Shown here: positions 17,372 through 26,600 of the stretch, in pieces
Numbering within the stretch: the first letter of the stretch is position 1
How the letters are laid out: each line of letters starts with the position of its first letter
Source of the DNA: Nocardia pneumoniae NBRC 100136
GTDB taxonomy: Bacteria > Actinomycetota > Actinomycetes > Mycobacteriales > Mycobacteriaceae
Length of the DNA stretch: 64,000 nucleotides
Reading direction: 5' to 3'
NCBI RefSeq assembly: GCF_000308755.1
Contig: NZ_BAGF01000084.1
Location: forward strand, 1 to 64,000
Position numbers and translations under genes: made by a program
Notes under the pieces: generated by a model
What the model saw: only the letters and a program-made list of their open reading frames with translations
What the model was told of the DNA's origin: nothing
The model's database searches: none

Positions 17372-18520
17372 CTACGGCCTGGTCAGCGCGGCGTACCGCG
17401 CGAGATGGTCGTCACCGGTACCGAATTCGTGCTCGATCACGGTGAGGCGCTTGAAATAGTGGCCGATGGCCAGTTCCTCGGTCATGCCCATCGCGCCATG
17501 CAGTTGGACGGCGTTCTGCCCGACGAACCGCGCCGCCCGCGCGATGGTGACTTTCGCCGCCGACACCGCCCGCGCGCGGTCCACGGCGGGGGCACGCAAC
17601 GAATGGATCGCCAGATGGACAGCGGCGATGGCTTGTTCGATTTCGATGTACATATCGGCCATCCGGTGCTGCAAGACCTGGAAGCCGCCGATCGGCTGAC
17701 CGAACTGCTGCCGCTGCTTGGTGTAGTCGACGGTGTCGGCGAGCACTTTCCGCATGCATCCGACGGCCTCCGCGCAGATCGCCGCGGTCGCCTCCGCGAT
17801 GGTCGGTTCGATGACCGTCCAGGCGTCCGACTCCGTGCCGAGCAGTGCGTCGGCGGGCAGGCGCAGGCCGGTGCACACGAGGTCGGAAGCGACCCGGTCA
17901 TCGATGGTCCGATAGGAATGCACCTCGACTCCCGCAGGCGGGCGACTGGCGTCGAATTCGAGGCAGAACAGGGAGATGCCCACCTTGTCGCGGCGCTCGC
18001 CGGAGGTGCGCGCCGTGATCAGCAGATGCGTGGCCAGCGGTGCACCGGTCACCACGACCTTCGAGCCGTCGAGCACCCACGAATCTCCGTCGCGGTAGGC
18101 GGTGGTCGACACGTCGTGCAGCGTGTGCCCGGAGGTCGGCTCCAGCGCGGCGAAGGCCACGCGGGCGTCACCCGAGACGATCCGGCGCAACACGTCGTCG
18201 GCTTGCTCGCCACCGCAGCGTCGCAACAGCCCGGCGCCGACGACCACCGTATCGATGAACGGCTCGACCACCAGCGCCCGGCCGAACTCCTCGGCGATGA
18301 CCATCAATTCGACCGGACCTCCACCGGATCCGTCCACCCGCTCGGGCAGGGTCGCGCCGAGAATCCCCAGTTCGTTGGCGAATCCCCGCCAGATGGCGGG
18401 CTGCCAGCCCACCTCGGATTTCGCCGCCGCGCGGCTGTCTTCCAGGTCGTAGCGGGCGCCGAGAAATCCGGCGATCGCGGAGCGGAGCATTTCCTGCTCC
18501 TCGGTGAGTGTGAAGTCCAT
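17372..18520 (-). CDS. Acyl-CoA dehydrogenase, probable beta partner
   Basis: A 382-residue acyl-CoA dehydrogenase family protein: N-terminal helical domain (MDFTLTEEQEMLRSAIAGFL), middle beta domain and C-terminal helical domain with RQQFGQPIGGFQVLQHRMAD and QLHGAMGMTEE. Its start overlaps the stop of the upstream acyl-CoA dehydrogenase by one base (TGATG). Such adjacent unlike pairs are typical of actinobacterial heterotetrameric enzymes such as FadE28-FadE29, which act on sterol side chains or other bulky acyl-CoAs. The substrate cannot be told from sequence. Electrons would go to ETF and then to the EtfD-like protein encoded next door. Confidence 0.88.
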   Translation of the reverse strand: MDFTLTEEQEMLRSAIAGFLGARYDLEDSRAAAKSEVGWQPAIWRGFANELGILGATLPERVDGSGGGPVELMVIAEEFGRALVVEPFIDTVVVGAGLLRRCGGEQADDVLRRIVSGDARVAFAALEPTSGHTLHDVSTTAYRDGDSWVLDGSKVVVTGAPLATHLLITARTSGERRDKVGISLFCLEFDASRPPAGVEVHSYRTIDDRVASDLVCTGLRLPADALLGTESDAWTVIEPTIAEATAAICAEAVGCMRKVLADTVDYTKQRQQFGQPIGGFQVLQHRMADMYIEIEQAIAAVHLAIHSLRAPAVDRARAVSAAKVTIARAARFVGQNAVQLHGAMGMTEELAIGHYFKRLTVIEHEFGTGDDHLARYAALTRP

Positions 18521-19749
18521 CAGAGCCCCAATGCTGCTTTGGCGAGAATGTTTCGCTGGATCTCGTTGCTGCCCGCGTAGATCGAGCCCGCCCGGTCGTT
18601 GAAATAGCGCAGCGGCGCGACGGCCTGCCAGTCCGCGCCACTGACGTATCCGTCGCCCGGCGGGACGTATCGGGCGATCGGCCCGCCCGGTTCGGTCGCG
18701 TGCGGCTGGTACACGCGCCCGCGCGGACCGGCGGCTTCCAATGCCAGCTCGGTGAGCTTCTGGCTGAGTTCGGTCGCGAGGATCTTCAGCATGGACGACG
18801 CGGGGCCGGGGTCCTTGCCCCGCGCCATCGCGGAAACGGTGCGGTATTCCAGGATTTCCAGCACTTCGGTGCGGATCCGCAGGTCGGCCAGTTTCGCCGC
18901 GAAAGCGCGGTCATCGATCAGCGGATTGCCGTCCTGGCCGGGCTGCCGCGCCGCGGCCGTCGCGATGTCCTGCGCCATGACCTGGAGATACGGCGCCGCC
19001 GCTCCCCCGCGCTCGTGCACGAGCAGGTACTTCGCCACCGTCCATCCGTCATCGATCCGGCCGAGCACATTGCTCTTGGGCACCCGCACGTTGTCGAAGA
19101 AGACCTGGTTCTGCACCTGTTCACCGGAGGTCATCACCAGCGGCCTGATCTCGATGCCCGGCGAGGTCATCTCGATCAGCAGGAACGTGATGCCCTGTTG
19201 TTTCTTGCCGGTGCGTGAGGTGCGCACCAGACAGAAGATCCAATTCGCCTCGGTGGCATGGGTGGTCCAGATCTTGCTGCCGGTGCATACGAAATCGGTG
19301 CCGTCGTCGACGGCGGCCATGGTCAGCGCGGCCAGGTCCGATCCGGCCTCGGGCTCGGAGTAGCCCTGGCAGAAGAAGATTTCGCCGGTCAGGATGCGCG
19401 GAAGGTAGAACGCCTTCTGCTCGTCGGTGCCGAACGCGATGATCGCGGGCGCCACCATCTTGATGCCCATCGGCGAGAGCGCCGGCGCGCCGGCCAGCGC
19501 CGATTCCCGATGGAAGATGTAGTGCTGGGTCAGGCTCCAGTCGCATCCGCCGTGCTCCACCGGCCAGGCGGGAGCCGCCCAGCCACGCTCGTGCAGGATT
19601 CGCTGCCATGCCATGCTCGCCTCGTGGTCGGGATACACGCTCGTCGCAAAGCGCCCGGCCCGCCGCAATTCCGGCGTCAGCTTCGCGGCGAGAAATGCGC
19701 GCACCTCATCCCGAAACGCTAGATCCTCCGCCGACCAGTCGTATTCCAT
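18520..19749 (-). CDS. Acyl-CoA dehydrogenase, first gene of a fadE pair
   Basis: A 409-residue acyl-CoA dehydrogenase (MEYDWSAEDLAFRDEVRAFL). Family signatures include GYSEPEAGSDLAAL for substrate/FAD binding, TGSKIWTTHA, and the C-terminal FNDRAGSIYAGSNEIQRNIL. I chose ATG 19749, preceded by GGAGGGCAG, over an extension without family similarity. It is co-transcribed with the following acyl-CoA dehydrogenase by a one-base overlap, and the two probably form a hetero-oligomer (family inference). Confidence 0.88.
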   Translation of the reverse strand: MEYDWSAEDLAFRDEVRAFLAAKLTPELRRAGRFATSVYPDHEASMAWQRILHERGWAAPAWPVEHGGCDWSLTQHYIFHRESALAGAPALSPMGIKMVAPAIIAFGTDEQKAFYLPRILTGEIFFCQGYSEPEAGSDLAALTMAAVDDGTDFVCTGSKIWTTHATEANWIFCLVRTSRTGKKQQGITFLLIEMTSPGIEIRPLVMTSGEQVQNQVFFDNVRVPKSNVLGRIDDGWTVAKYLLVHERGGAAAPYLQVMAQDIATAAARQPGQDGNPLIDDRAFAAKLADLRIRTEVLEILEYRTVSAMARGKDPGPASSMLKILATELSQKLTELALEAAGPRGRVYQPHATEPGGPIARYVPPGDGYVSGADWQAVAPLRYFNDRAGSIYAGSNEIQRNILAKAALGL

Positions 19750-19871
19750 CTGCCCTCCCGGAGGGTCCGCACCGTTGCTTCCGCGGCGGCCACCGCGCCA
19801 CGCGACAGAATGTACGGCTGATTCTCTCATCGAGTCAAACTGATGTCGCCCGCCCGCACATCGTGCCGACT

Positions 19872-20411
19872 TCAGCAGTCCTCGAAGAACGCCTTCGCGA
19901 AGCCCACGGACTGATAGGCGTAGTCATAGGCCCAGCGGGGCACGGAGAGATTGGGTTGCGGATCGATGAAGAGCAGTTCTCCCGCCCAGCACTTTTGCAG
20001 GATGTAGCGGGCCCGGGAGACGTGCGGGGTGAACGTGACAACGATGACCCGCCGCCAATTGTGTGTTCGGGCGAGTCGGGCGAGTTCCCTGCCTTCACCC
20101 CGGGTAGTCCGCGGTGCGGGGTCGAAGCACAGGACCTCGAAGCTGTAGCCGCCGTGACAGATGCGGTTCAGCATCGCGCTGTTGGTATAAGGATTGGAGA
20201 ACACCACGCGCGGCGCGTACCCCTCGCGCGCGAGGCGCAGGCCCAGTTGTTCGCGCCCATCATGCGCGCCGCCCAGGACGAGGATCGCGTCCGCCGGGGC
20301 GGGCGGGTCGGTCCGTGGACGCACGTAGACCGGCCAGAGCGCGACCACGGCAACCGCGACCACCAGAGCAGCACCGAGCAGGGCCGAGGCCCACCGATGA
20401 CGTCGCACCAC
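19872..20411 (-). CDS. YdcF family membrane protein (DUF218)
   Basis: About 179 residues with one N-terminal membrane segment (SALLGAALVVAVAVVALW) and a DUF218/YdcF domain: DAILVLGGAHDGREQLGLRL, then VVTFTPHVSRARYIL. Related proteins include SanA/ElyC, linked to envelope integrity. The start is one of two consecutive GTG codons (20411 or 20408) with no obvious ribosome site, so it may be leaderless or start elsewhere. It is divergent from udgA. Confidence 0.75.
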   Translation of the reverse strand: MVRRHRWASALLGAALVVAVAVVALWPVYVRPRTDPPAPADAILVLGGAHDGREQLGLRLAREGYAPRVVFSNPYTNSAMLNRICHGGYSFEVLCFDPAPRTTRGEGRELARLARTHNWRRVIVVTFTPHVSRARYILQKCWAGELLFIDPQPNLSVPRWAYDYAYQSVGFAKAFFEDC

Positions 20412-20552
20412 GCCGATGCTAGCCGGGCGCCGCACAGATCCGCCCAGGTCAATGGGCCGGTCCCATCGATGTCGCCGCATGTACATCTGCTGTTGCCCGG
20501 ACACTTGCCTCGGTGACGTGGCGTGGCCACCGTCGGGGCTTACCAATCGATC

Positions 20553-21875
20553 ATGCGATGCACAGTCTTCGGAACCGGATACCTCGGGGCTACGCACGCG
20601 GCGTGCATGGCTGAACTCGGGCACGACGTCATCGGGGTGGACGTGGACCCGGGCAAGATCGCGAAGCTGTCCGACGGCGTGGTGCCGTTCTACGAACCCG
20701 GGCTCGAGGATGTGCTGCGCCGCAATCTCGACGCGGGCCGGTTGCGGTTCACCACTTCCTATGCCGAGGCCGCCGCACACGCGGAAGTGCATTTCCTCGG
20801 CGTGGGTACGCCGCAGAAGAAGGGGGAATACGCCGCCGATTTGAAATACGTCCACTCCGTGGTGGATACGCTGGCCCCGATGCTGGAGCGTCCTTCGGTG
20901 ATCGTCGGCAAGTCGACGGTTCCGGTCGGCACGGCGGCCGCGCTTGGTGACCGCGCCCGCGCGCTGAGTCCCGCCGAGGTGGAAGTGGCGTGGAATCCGG
21001 AATTCCTGCGTGAAGGCTTCGCGGTCGAGGACACCCTGCGTCCGGACCGTCTGGTGCTCGGCGTCGATCGCGACCGCGACGCCGCCGGGTGGGTGGAACA
21101 GCTGGTGCGCGAGATCTACGCCGACCTGCTCGCCGCCGAGATCCCGTTCCTGCTGACCGACCTGGCCACCGCCGAATTGGTGAAGGTCTCGGCGAACGCC
21201 TTTCTGGCGACGAAGATCTCGTTCATCAACGCGGTGTCGGAAGTGTGCGAGGCGACCGGCGCCGACGTGACCATGCTGGCCGACGCCCTCGGTTACGATG
21301 CGCGCATCGGACGCCGATTCCTCAACGCGGGCTTGGGTTTCGGCGGCGGTTGCCTGCCGAAGGACATCCGCGCGTTCATGGCCCGCTCCGGCGAACTCGG
21401 CGCCGACCACGCCGTGGCCTTCCTGCGCGAGGTGGACAACATCAACATGCGCCGTCGCACCAAAGTGGTGGACATGGCCGCCCGCGCCTGCGGCGGCTCA
21501 CTGCTCGGCGCAAACGTCGCGGTTCTCGGCGCGGCGTTCAAACCCGAATCCGACGACGTCCGTGACTCTCCCGCGTTGAATGTGGCGGGCATGATCCAGT
21601 TGCACGGTGCGGTGGTGACCGTGTACGACCCCAAGGCACTGGAGAACTCGCGCCGGGTTTTCCCGACGCTCAACTACGCGACCTCGGTGGCCGAGGCGTG
21701 CGAACGCGCCGACGTCGTGCTCGTTCTCACCGAGTGGGACGAGTTCACCGCGCTGCGCCCCCAAGATCTGGACCGGGTGGTGCGGGCGCGTTCGATCATC
21801 GACGGCCGGAACTGTCTCAATCGTGCCACCTGGAGAGACGCCGGATGGGTGTACGCGGGACTCGGCACACCGTAG
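20553..21875 (+). CDS. udgA: UDP-glucose 6-dehydrogenase
   Basis: A 440-residue nucleotide-sugar dehydrogenase that oxidises UDP-glucose to UDP-glucuronate with two NAD+. The Rossmann motif is VFGTGYLGATHAACMAELGH (residues 4-23). The catalytic Cys267 sits in GFGGGCLPKDIRAF. The central helix has LVKVSANAFLATKISFIN, and the C-terminal domain carries AFKPESDDVRDSPALN. ATG 20553 begins directly at the Rossmann strand. It corresponds to Rv0322 in the conserved neighbourhood. UDP-glucuronate would feed cell-envelope glycans. Confidence 0.93.
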   Translation: MRCTVFGTGYLGATHAACMAELGHDVIGVDVDPGKIAKLSDGVVPFYEPGLEDVLRRNLDAGRLRFTTSYAEAAAHAEVHFLGVGTPQKKGEYAADLKYVHSVVDTLAPMLERPSVIVGKSTVPVGTAAALGDRARALSPAEVEVAWNPEFLREGFAVEDTLRPDRLVLGVDRDRDAAGWVEQLVREIYADLLAAEIPFLLTDLATAELVKVSANAFLATKISFINAVSEVCEATGADVTMLADALGYDARIGRRFLNAGLGFGGGCLPKDIRAFMARSGELGADHAVAFLREVDNINMRRRTKVVDMAARACGGSLLGANVAVLGAAFKPESDDVRDSPALNVAGMIQLHGAVVTVYDPKALENSRRVFPTLNYATSVAEACERADVVLVLTEWDEFTALRPQDLDRVVRARSIIDGRNCLNRATWRDAGWVYAGLGTP

Positions 21876-22027
21876 AGTTGCGGAGCGAGGCGGGCTACTG
21901 CCAGACAGATGACCAGTCCGCCTTTAGTACAGCTGATCGCCGGCGGTAGGGTCCGTCCAGCGCGCCTCCTCCGCCGACGTGCGGTGCGGGCTCGCATGTC
22001 GTGAAGTGTTAACGAGATGGGCAGCTG

Positions 22028-23338
22028 ATGAGTTCGGTACTGGGAGTTTCGGTGGGGGCCGGCGCTGTCCGAATGGCGCGACCGCATGCCGGCAACCCCC
22101 ACGCGCATGTCTCCCCGCATTCTTTCGACCTGCAGACCATTCCGGTTGCCGGTCAGAGCGTGGAAGAACTCGCGGCCGAAGCCATCGGTGTCACTCTGGA
22201 AGCCACTCCGGGAATCGGCGCCACCGCGATCGCCTACCGCAGTGAGCAGCACGCCCGCGCCATTCGCGCGGCCATGGCGCGTCAGCAGCTGACCAACTAC
22301 GAACTCGTCCCGGAGATCGTCGCCGCGCTCGAATTCGCGCAGGCCACCGGCGATATCCGCGGTATCTCCTCGCTCGTCGTCTATGACCTGGGCAGCTCGG
22401 GTCTGTCGGTGAGCGTGGTCGACACGCAGACCCGTGAAGTTCGGCACAGTGAACGCACCAGCGACATCAGCGGCGACTATCTCGATTCGCTGATTCGCGA
22501 ACAACAGATCGCGTCCGGCCGGATCGCTCACCCGCCGAACGCGGCGGGCCTGGCCGAACTGGACGCGCTGTGCCGGGAGGCCAAGGAGCAGTTGAGCTCC
22601 AACACGGCGGTGGCGCTGCCCAGCGAGCAGGGCTTGGTGCTGCTGGCGCAGGAGAACTTCGAGTCGTTGATCATGTTGGCGATCGAGTCGTCGGCGCGGA
22701 TGGCCCGCGACGTGATCGTGCGCTCGGACCGTCCGGTGCACGGGGTGCTCGCCATCGGCGGTTGCGCCCGGATTCCCTTGGTCGCCAAGGTGCTCGAGCG
22801 CTGGATGGGCGTGCCCGTCATCGTGCCGGACAGTCCGGAGACCGTGATGGCCCGCGGCGCCGCACTGTTGGCTCGGCCGGTCCGCAAGGAGACCCCCACC
22901 GCGAGCCCGGTGCTGGACGACGAACTCTCGCCCGCGTGGTTATCCGCGCCGACCCAGCGCGGCAAACGCGAGATCAGCGGCGCCGTGCTGACGGTGAGCG
23001 CGCTCGCGGTGGTCGCCGCGATCGGGCTCGGCCTCGGCTACGGGCCGCAGGTGCTGGAACGCGATTCGCACACCAACGAGGGTTCGCCCTCGTTATCGCC
23101 GACCACCGCGCCGCGCACCACGATCCTCGATCCGCAGATCGCGGTCGCGCCGGGCACAACGGAACCCCCCGCGCACGAGTCGGCCGCCGCACCGCCTCCG
23201 AATCGGCGACAGACCACCAGCGAGGCGCCGCCGACGCCCGGCCCGAACACTATTGTGGTGCCCGGCCTTCCGCCGATCGTGGTTCCCACGATCCCGCCGG
23301 GGGTCTTTCCCTTCCCTCCTCCTCCGCCGCCACGCTGA
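22028..23338 (+). CDS. Third Hsp70-like actin-fold membrane protein
   Basis: A 436-residue protein with the same plan as the one encoded at 3453: a reduced actin-like domain, one membrane helix (about 317-338, GAVLTVSALAVVAAIGLGLG) and a 90-residue Pro-rich tail ending FPFPPPPPPR. The first nucleotide loop is nearly gone (SVLGVSVGAGAVRMARP). The phosphate-2 motif is YDLGSSGLSVSVVD (Asp120) and the adenosine motif is IGGCARIPLV followed by ARGAALLARP. Loss of the first-loop Asp/Thr residues argues against normal Hsp70 ATPase cycling. It stands alone between udgA and yibE/F. Confidence 0.78.
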   Translation: MSSVLGVSVGAGAVRMARPHAGNPHAHVSPHSFDLQTIPVAGQSVEELAAEAIGVTLEATPGIGATAIAYRSEQHARAIRAAMARQQLTNYELVPEIVAALEFAQATGDIRGISSLVVYDLGSSGLSVSVVDTQTREVRHSERTSDISGDYLDSLIREQQIASGRIAHPPNAAGLAELDALCREAKEQLSSNTAVALPSEQGLVLLAQENFESLIMLAIESSARMARDVIVRSDRPVHGVLAIGGCARIPLVAKVLERWMGVPVIVPDSPETVMARGAALLARPVRKETPTASPVLDDELSPAWLSAPTQRGKREISGAVLTVSALAVVAAIGLGLGYGPQVLERDSHTNEGSPSLSPTTAPRTTILDPQIAVAPGTTEPPAHESAAAPPPNRRQTTSEAPPTPGPNTIVVPGLPPIVVPTIPPGVFPFPPPPPPR

Positions 23339-23581
23339 GTCGAATACGCACTGCGGTGTCGTCCCGCCTTGGTTCGACTGGCTGTGAGCGAGATCACTGC
23401 CCGTAGTGCCGCACCGTGAACTGACCGCCGCGCAGGCGGCGTCCCGCCCGCGAACCGCCGACGGCCACCTGACGCATGGTCGCCGCAGTCGTCCGGGCCC
23501 GTGGCGGTTTCCACAGGTGTCGACGGCCGCACTACCGCGCGCCCGCACATGGCCGAGAGCACGGCCGCCGAGAAGACCCAC

Positions 23582-24859
23582 TCAGACCCGCGCGTGCCGA
23601 GCGTGCCGCGACCGCGGCGGCGGGCTCGGCTCCTTGGCTCCGAACGGGCGGGCGAGCAGCACCGCGATACCGGTGGTCAACGGCACCGAGAGCGCCAGCG
23701 CGATGCCGCCGACCGCGGAGCGCGCGATCTCGATCGCGACCGCGTCACCGGTCAGCACGTCGCGAATAGACCGCCCCGCCACGCTGAACAGCAGCAACAG
23801 CGGTAGCGCCCCACCGGCGTAGGCGAGCACCAGGGTGTAGACGGTACTGGCGATATGGTCGCGGCCCACGCGCATGGCGGCGGCGAAAACCTCACGGCGC
23901 GAAGCGGATTCGTCGATGGCGGCCAGCTCGAACGCGGCCGACGCCTGAGTGATGGTGACGTCGTTGAGCACGCCGAGCGACCCGATGATGAACCCGGCCA
24001 GCAGCAACCCGGTGATGCTGACGTGCTGGATATACGTGGCGACGTTGGTGTTCTGCTCTTCGGAGAGCCCGGTCAGATTCGTCAACTCGATCGTCAGCCA
24101 GGACAGTGCCGCGGCGAGCAGCATGGCGGTCAGCGTGCCGAGCAGCGCCGAACTCGTGCGCAGGTTCACCCCGTGCGCCAGATACAGCACGGCGTACAGG
24201 ATCAACGAACCGGCGACCAACGCGACCGGGATCGCCGGTTTGCCGTCCAGCAAGGCGGGCAGCAGGAACATCACCAGCACCGCGAAGGCGAACACCAGGC
24301 CGAGCAGCGCGCGGACGCCGCGCCAGCGGGCCACCACGATGATCACCACCACGAAGGCCAAGGCGATCAGCGTGAGCGGCAGTCCGCGCGAGTAGTCCTC
24401 GAACGAGTAGAGCGGCGTTCCGCTCGGATCGGTCTGGCGGACCACCCGGATCTCGTCGCCCGCGCGCAGGTCGGGTTGTCCTGGGCCGGGGGCGATCTCG
24501 AACAACGTGCGGTTGCCCTTGTGCGGGCCGGACTCGATCGCGATCACGCTGCGCTGGCAGGAGTAGGCGTTGCTGCGCGGCGGCTCGGGCTTGTCGGGGA
24601 ACACCTTGCCCAGCGACGGGCTGCCACACGGGCCGATGTCCTGCATCACCACGGTGCCGGCTTCGGTCTGTACCGCGCCGCCACCGGCGTTCTGCATCGG
24701 TAGCGGGATATCGACGTGCTGCTCGCTCGGCCACAGGGCGATCGCACCGATGACGACGGCGACGCCGATCACGGTGAGTAGCCCGACGACCACGCGCGCC
24801 GCGGTGGCGCCGATCGCGATCGGTCCCGAGTGATCGTGGTGATGGTGGTGGTCGCTCAC
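23582..24859 (-). CDS. YibE/F family multipass membrane protein
   Basis: A 425-residue YibE/F-like protein of unknown transport role. The GTG start at 24859 (AGGAG upstream) gives a His-rich N-terminus (MSDHHHHHDH), then a first membrane helix, an extracytoplasmic beta domain (about 45-150) and seven or eight further helices. The family motif region is GFIIGSLGVLNDVTITQASA. The His cluster hints at metal binding, and the upstream 381-bp region carries a repeated TACCCCCC element, but no substrate is known. Confidence 0.85.
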   Translation of the reverse strand: MSDHHHHHDHSGPIAIGATAARVVVGLLTVIGVAVVIGAIALWPSEQHVDIPLPMQNAGGGAVQTEAGTVVMQDIGPCGSPSLGKVFPDKPEPPRSNAYSCQRSVIAIESGPHKGNRTLFEIAPGPGQPDLRAGDEIRVVRQTDPSGTPLYSFEDYSRGLPLTLIALAFVVVIIVVARWRGVRALLGLVFAFAVLVMFLLPALLDGKPAIPVALVAGSLILYAVLYLAHGVNLRTSSALLGTLTAMLLAAALSWLTIELTNLTGLSEEQNTNVATYIQHVSITGLLLAGFIIGSLGVLNDVTITQASAAFELAAIDESASRREVFAAAMRVGRDHIASTVYTLVLAYAGGALPLLLLFSVAGRSIRDVLTGDAVAIEIARSAVGGIALALSVPLTTGIAVLLARPFGAKEPSPPPRSRHARHARV

Positions 24860-25240
24860 CGCGCTCCTACCTGTCCGAGGTGTTTCTGCCCGGGCCGAGC
24901 CTAAAGGATTTCATTTTCAGGATCGGAGCGGTGGCCACGATACACAGCGGAGCAATGGGATCGGAAAGAAAAGCGGGATTTTGGAGGGGGCGGCGGAGAG
25001 CAGGGGGATGTCTCCGCCGCCCGCGGGTCGGCGGCCCAGGGGGGTAGGCGGCCGAACCCGAGGCCGGATATGCCCAGGGGGGTAGGCAATCCGACCAGGC
25101 ACTCTGTGGTGCCGAGGACCACTGTACACAAAAGTACTTCTTTTGCGCTAGGTGGTCGCCAAATCCGACAGATATTCGTACATATGGTTTGTTTACCGGC
25201 TCGAAGCGGGGCGCCCATCGTGCCCCGCCACGTGCCCGTC
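24860..25240. other. 381-bp gene-free region with repeats and a hairpin
   Basis: No coding sequence is convincing. It holds two exact 16-nt repeats (25034-25049, 25072-25087), a perfect 11-bp hairpin (24989-24999 with 25011-25021, 11-nt loop) that may end aspC transcripts on the minus strand, and an A/T-richer stretch near 25130-25190. Confidence 0.6.
25034..25087 (-). promoter_or_regulatory. Two exact 16-nt repeats upstream of yibE/F
   Basis: GCCTACCCCCCTGGGC (minus strand) occurs at 25034-25049 and 25072-25087, 38 bp apart. C-tract half-sites flanked by TA resemble CsoR/RicR-type metal-repressor boxes. With a His-rich YibE/F protein downstream, metal control is plausible but unproven. Confidence 0.35.
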
Positions 25241-26497
25241 TCACTGGCGATAGCTGGAAAGGAAGTTGCCGAAGCGCTCGATGGCGACCGCGAGATCCCG
25301 CGCCCACGGCAGCGTCACGATCCGGAGATGGTCGTGGTTGGGCCAGTTGAAGCCGGTCCCCTGTACCATCAAGATCTTCTCCTGCAGCAGCAGATCCAAG
25401 ATCAGTTTCGAGTCGTCGTGGATCTCGTACACATTCGGATCCAGTTTGGGGAACGCGTACAGCGCGCCCTTCGGCTTCACACAGGACACACCCGGAATCA
25501 TGTTCAGCCGCTCCCAGGCGACATCGCGCTGCTCCAGCAGCCTGCCGCCGGGCAGGATCAGATCCTCGATACTCTGATGCCCGCCCAGCGCGACCTGAAT
25601 CGCGTGCTGCGCAGGCACATTCGGGCACAGCCGGGACGAGGCGAGCAGGTCGATGCCCTCCAGGAAACCGGCCGCGTGCTCCTTGGGACCGGTGATCGCC
25701 ACCCAGCCGGACCGGTAGCCCGCGACCCGGTAGGCCTTGGACAGCCCGTTGAAGGTCAGACACAGCAGGTCCGGCGCCATGGTCGCCAACGAGATGTGCT
25801 TGGCGTCGTCGTAGAGGATCTTGTCGTAGATCTCGTCGGCGAGCAGCAGCAGCTGATGCTTGCGCGCGAGATCGGCCAGCTGCTGCAGCACCTCGGCGGA
25901 GTACACCGCGCCGGTCGGGTTGTTCGGATTGATCACCAGCAGCGCCTTGGTCTTGTCGGTGATCTTCGATTCGATGTCGGCGATATCCGGCTGCCAGCCG
26001 TTGGACTCGTCACACAGATAGTGCACCGGGGTGCCGCCAGCCAGACTGGTCATGGCGGTCCACAGCGGGTAGTCCGGCGCCGGGATCAGCACCTCGTCGC
26101 CGTTGTCCAACAGCGCCTGCATGGTGATGGTGATCAGCTCGGAGACGCCGTTGCCGAGGTAGACGTCGTCCACGTCCAGTTCGGGGAAGCCGGGCACCAG
26201 TTCGTAGCGGGTCACGATCGCGCGCCGCGCCGAGAGGATGCCCTTGGATTCGGAGTAGCCCTGGGCGTACGGAAGCGCGGCGATGATGTCGCGCATGATC
26301 ACATCCGGCGCCTCGAACCCGAACGGGGCCGGATTGCCGATATTGAGCTTGAGGATGCGATGGCCCTCGGCCTCCAGCCGTGCCGCGTGCGCGTGTACCG
26401 GTCCACGGATCTCGTAGACGACGTTCTGCAGCTTCGTGGACTGCTCCAGAACACGCGGGGGGCGGTGCGGATGATGACTAGGACTCACGCGTCCCAT
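25241..26497 (-). CDS. aspC: PLP-dependent aminotransferase, AspC/AlaA type
   Basis: A 418-residue class I aminotransferase close to Rv0337c and E. coli AlaA-type enzymes. Motifs: NIGNPAPFGFEAP near the N-terminus, INPNNPTGAVYS, DEIYDKILYDD (PLP-ring Asp), the Schiff-base Lys254 in FNGLSKAYRVAGYRSGW, and a C-terminal Arg in NHDHLRIVTLPW. It should move amino groups between alanine (or aspartate) and 2-oxoglutarate. From memory, in M. tuberculosis this gene lies beside etfD; here about 8 kb separates them. Confidence 0.9.
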   Translation of the reverse strand: MGRVSPSHHPHRPPRVLEQSTKLQNVVYEIRGPVHAHAARLEAEGHRILKLNIGNPAPFGFEAPDVIMRDIIAALPYAQGYSESKGILSARRAIVTRYELVPGFPELDVDDVYLGNGVSELITITMQALLDNGDEVLIPAPDYPLWTAMTSLAGGTPVHYLCDESNGWQPDIADIESKITDKTKALLVINPNNPTGAVYSAEVLQQLADLARKHQLLLLADEIYDKILYDDAKHISLATMAPDLLCLTFNGLSKAYRVAGYRSGWVAITGPKEHAAGFLEGIDLLASSRLCPNVPAQHAIQVALGGHQSIEDLILPGGRLLEQRDVAWERLNMIPGVSCVKPKGALYAFPKLDPNVYEIHDDSKLILDLLLQEKILMVQGTGFNWPNHDHLRIVTLPWARDLAVAIERFGNFLSSYRQ

Positions 26498-26600
26498 GGT
26501 GCCATCCGTCGCAACTGGATAAATCGCCTGTCCGAGCCGGCGACCGGCGGCAGCGGCCGCGACGGCGGCTCCGGCGCCGTGGAATGTGACGCGTCATACA

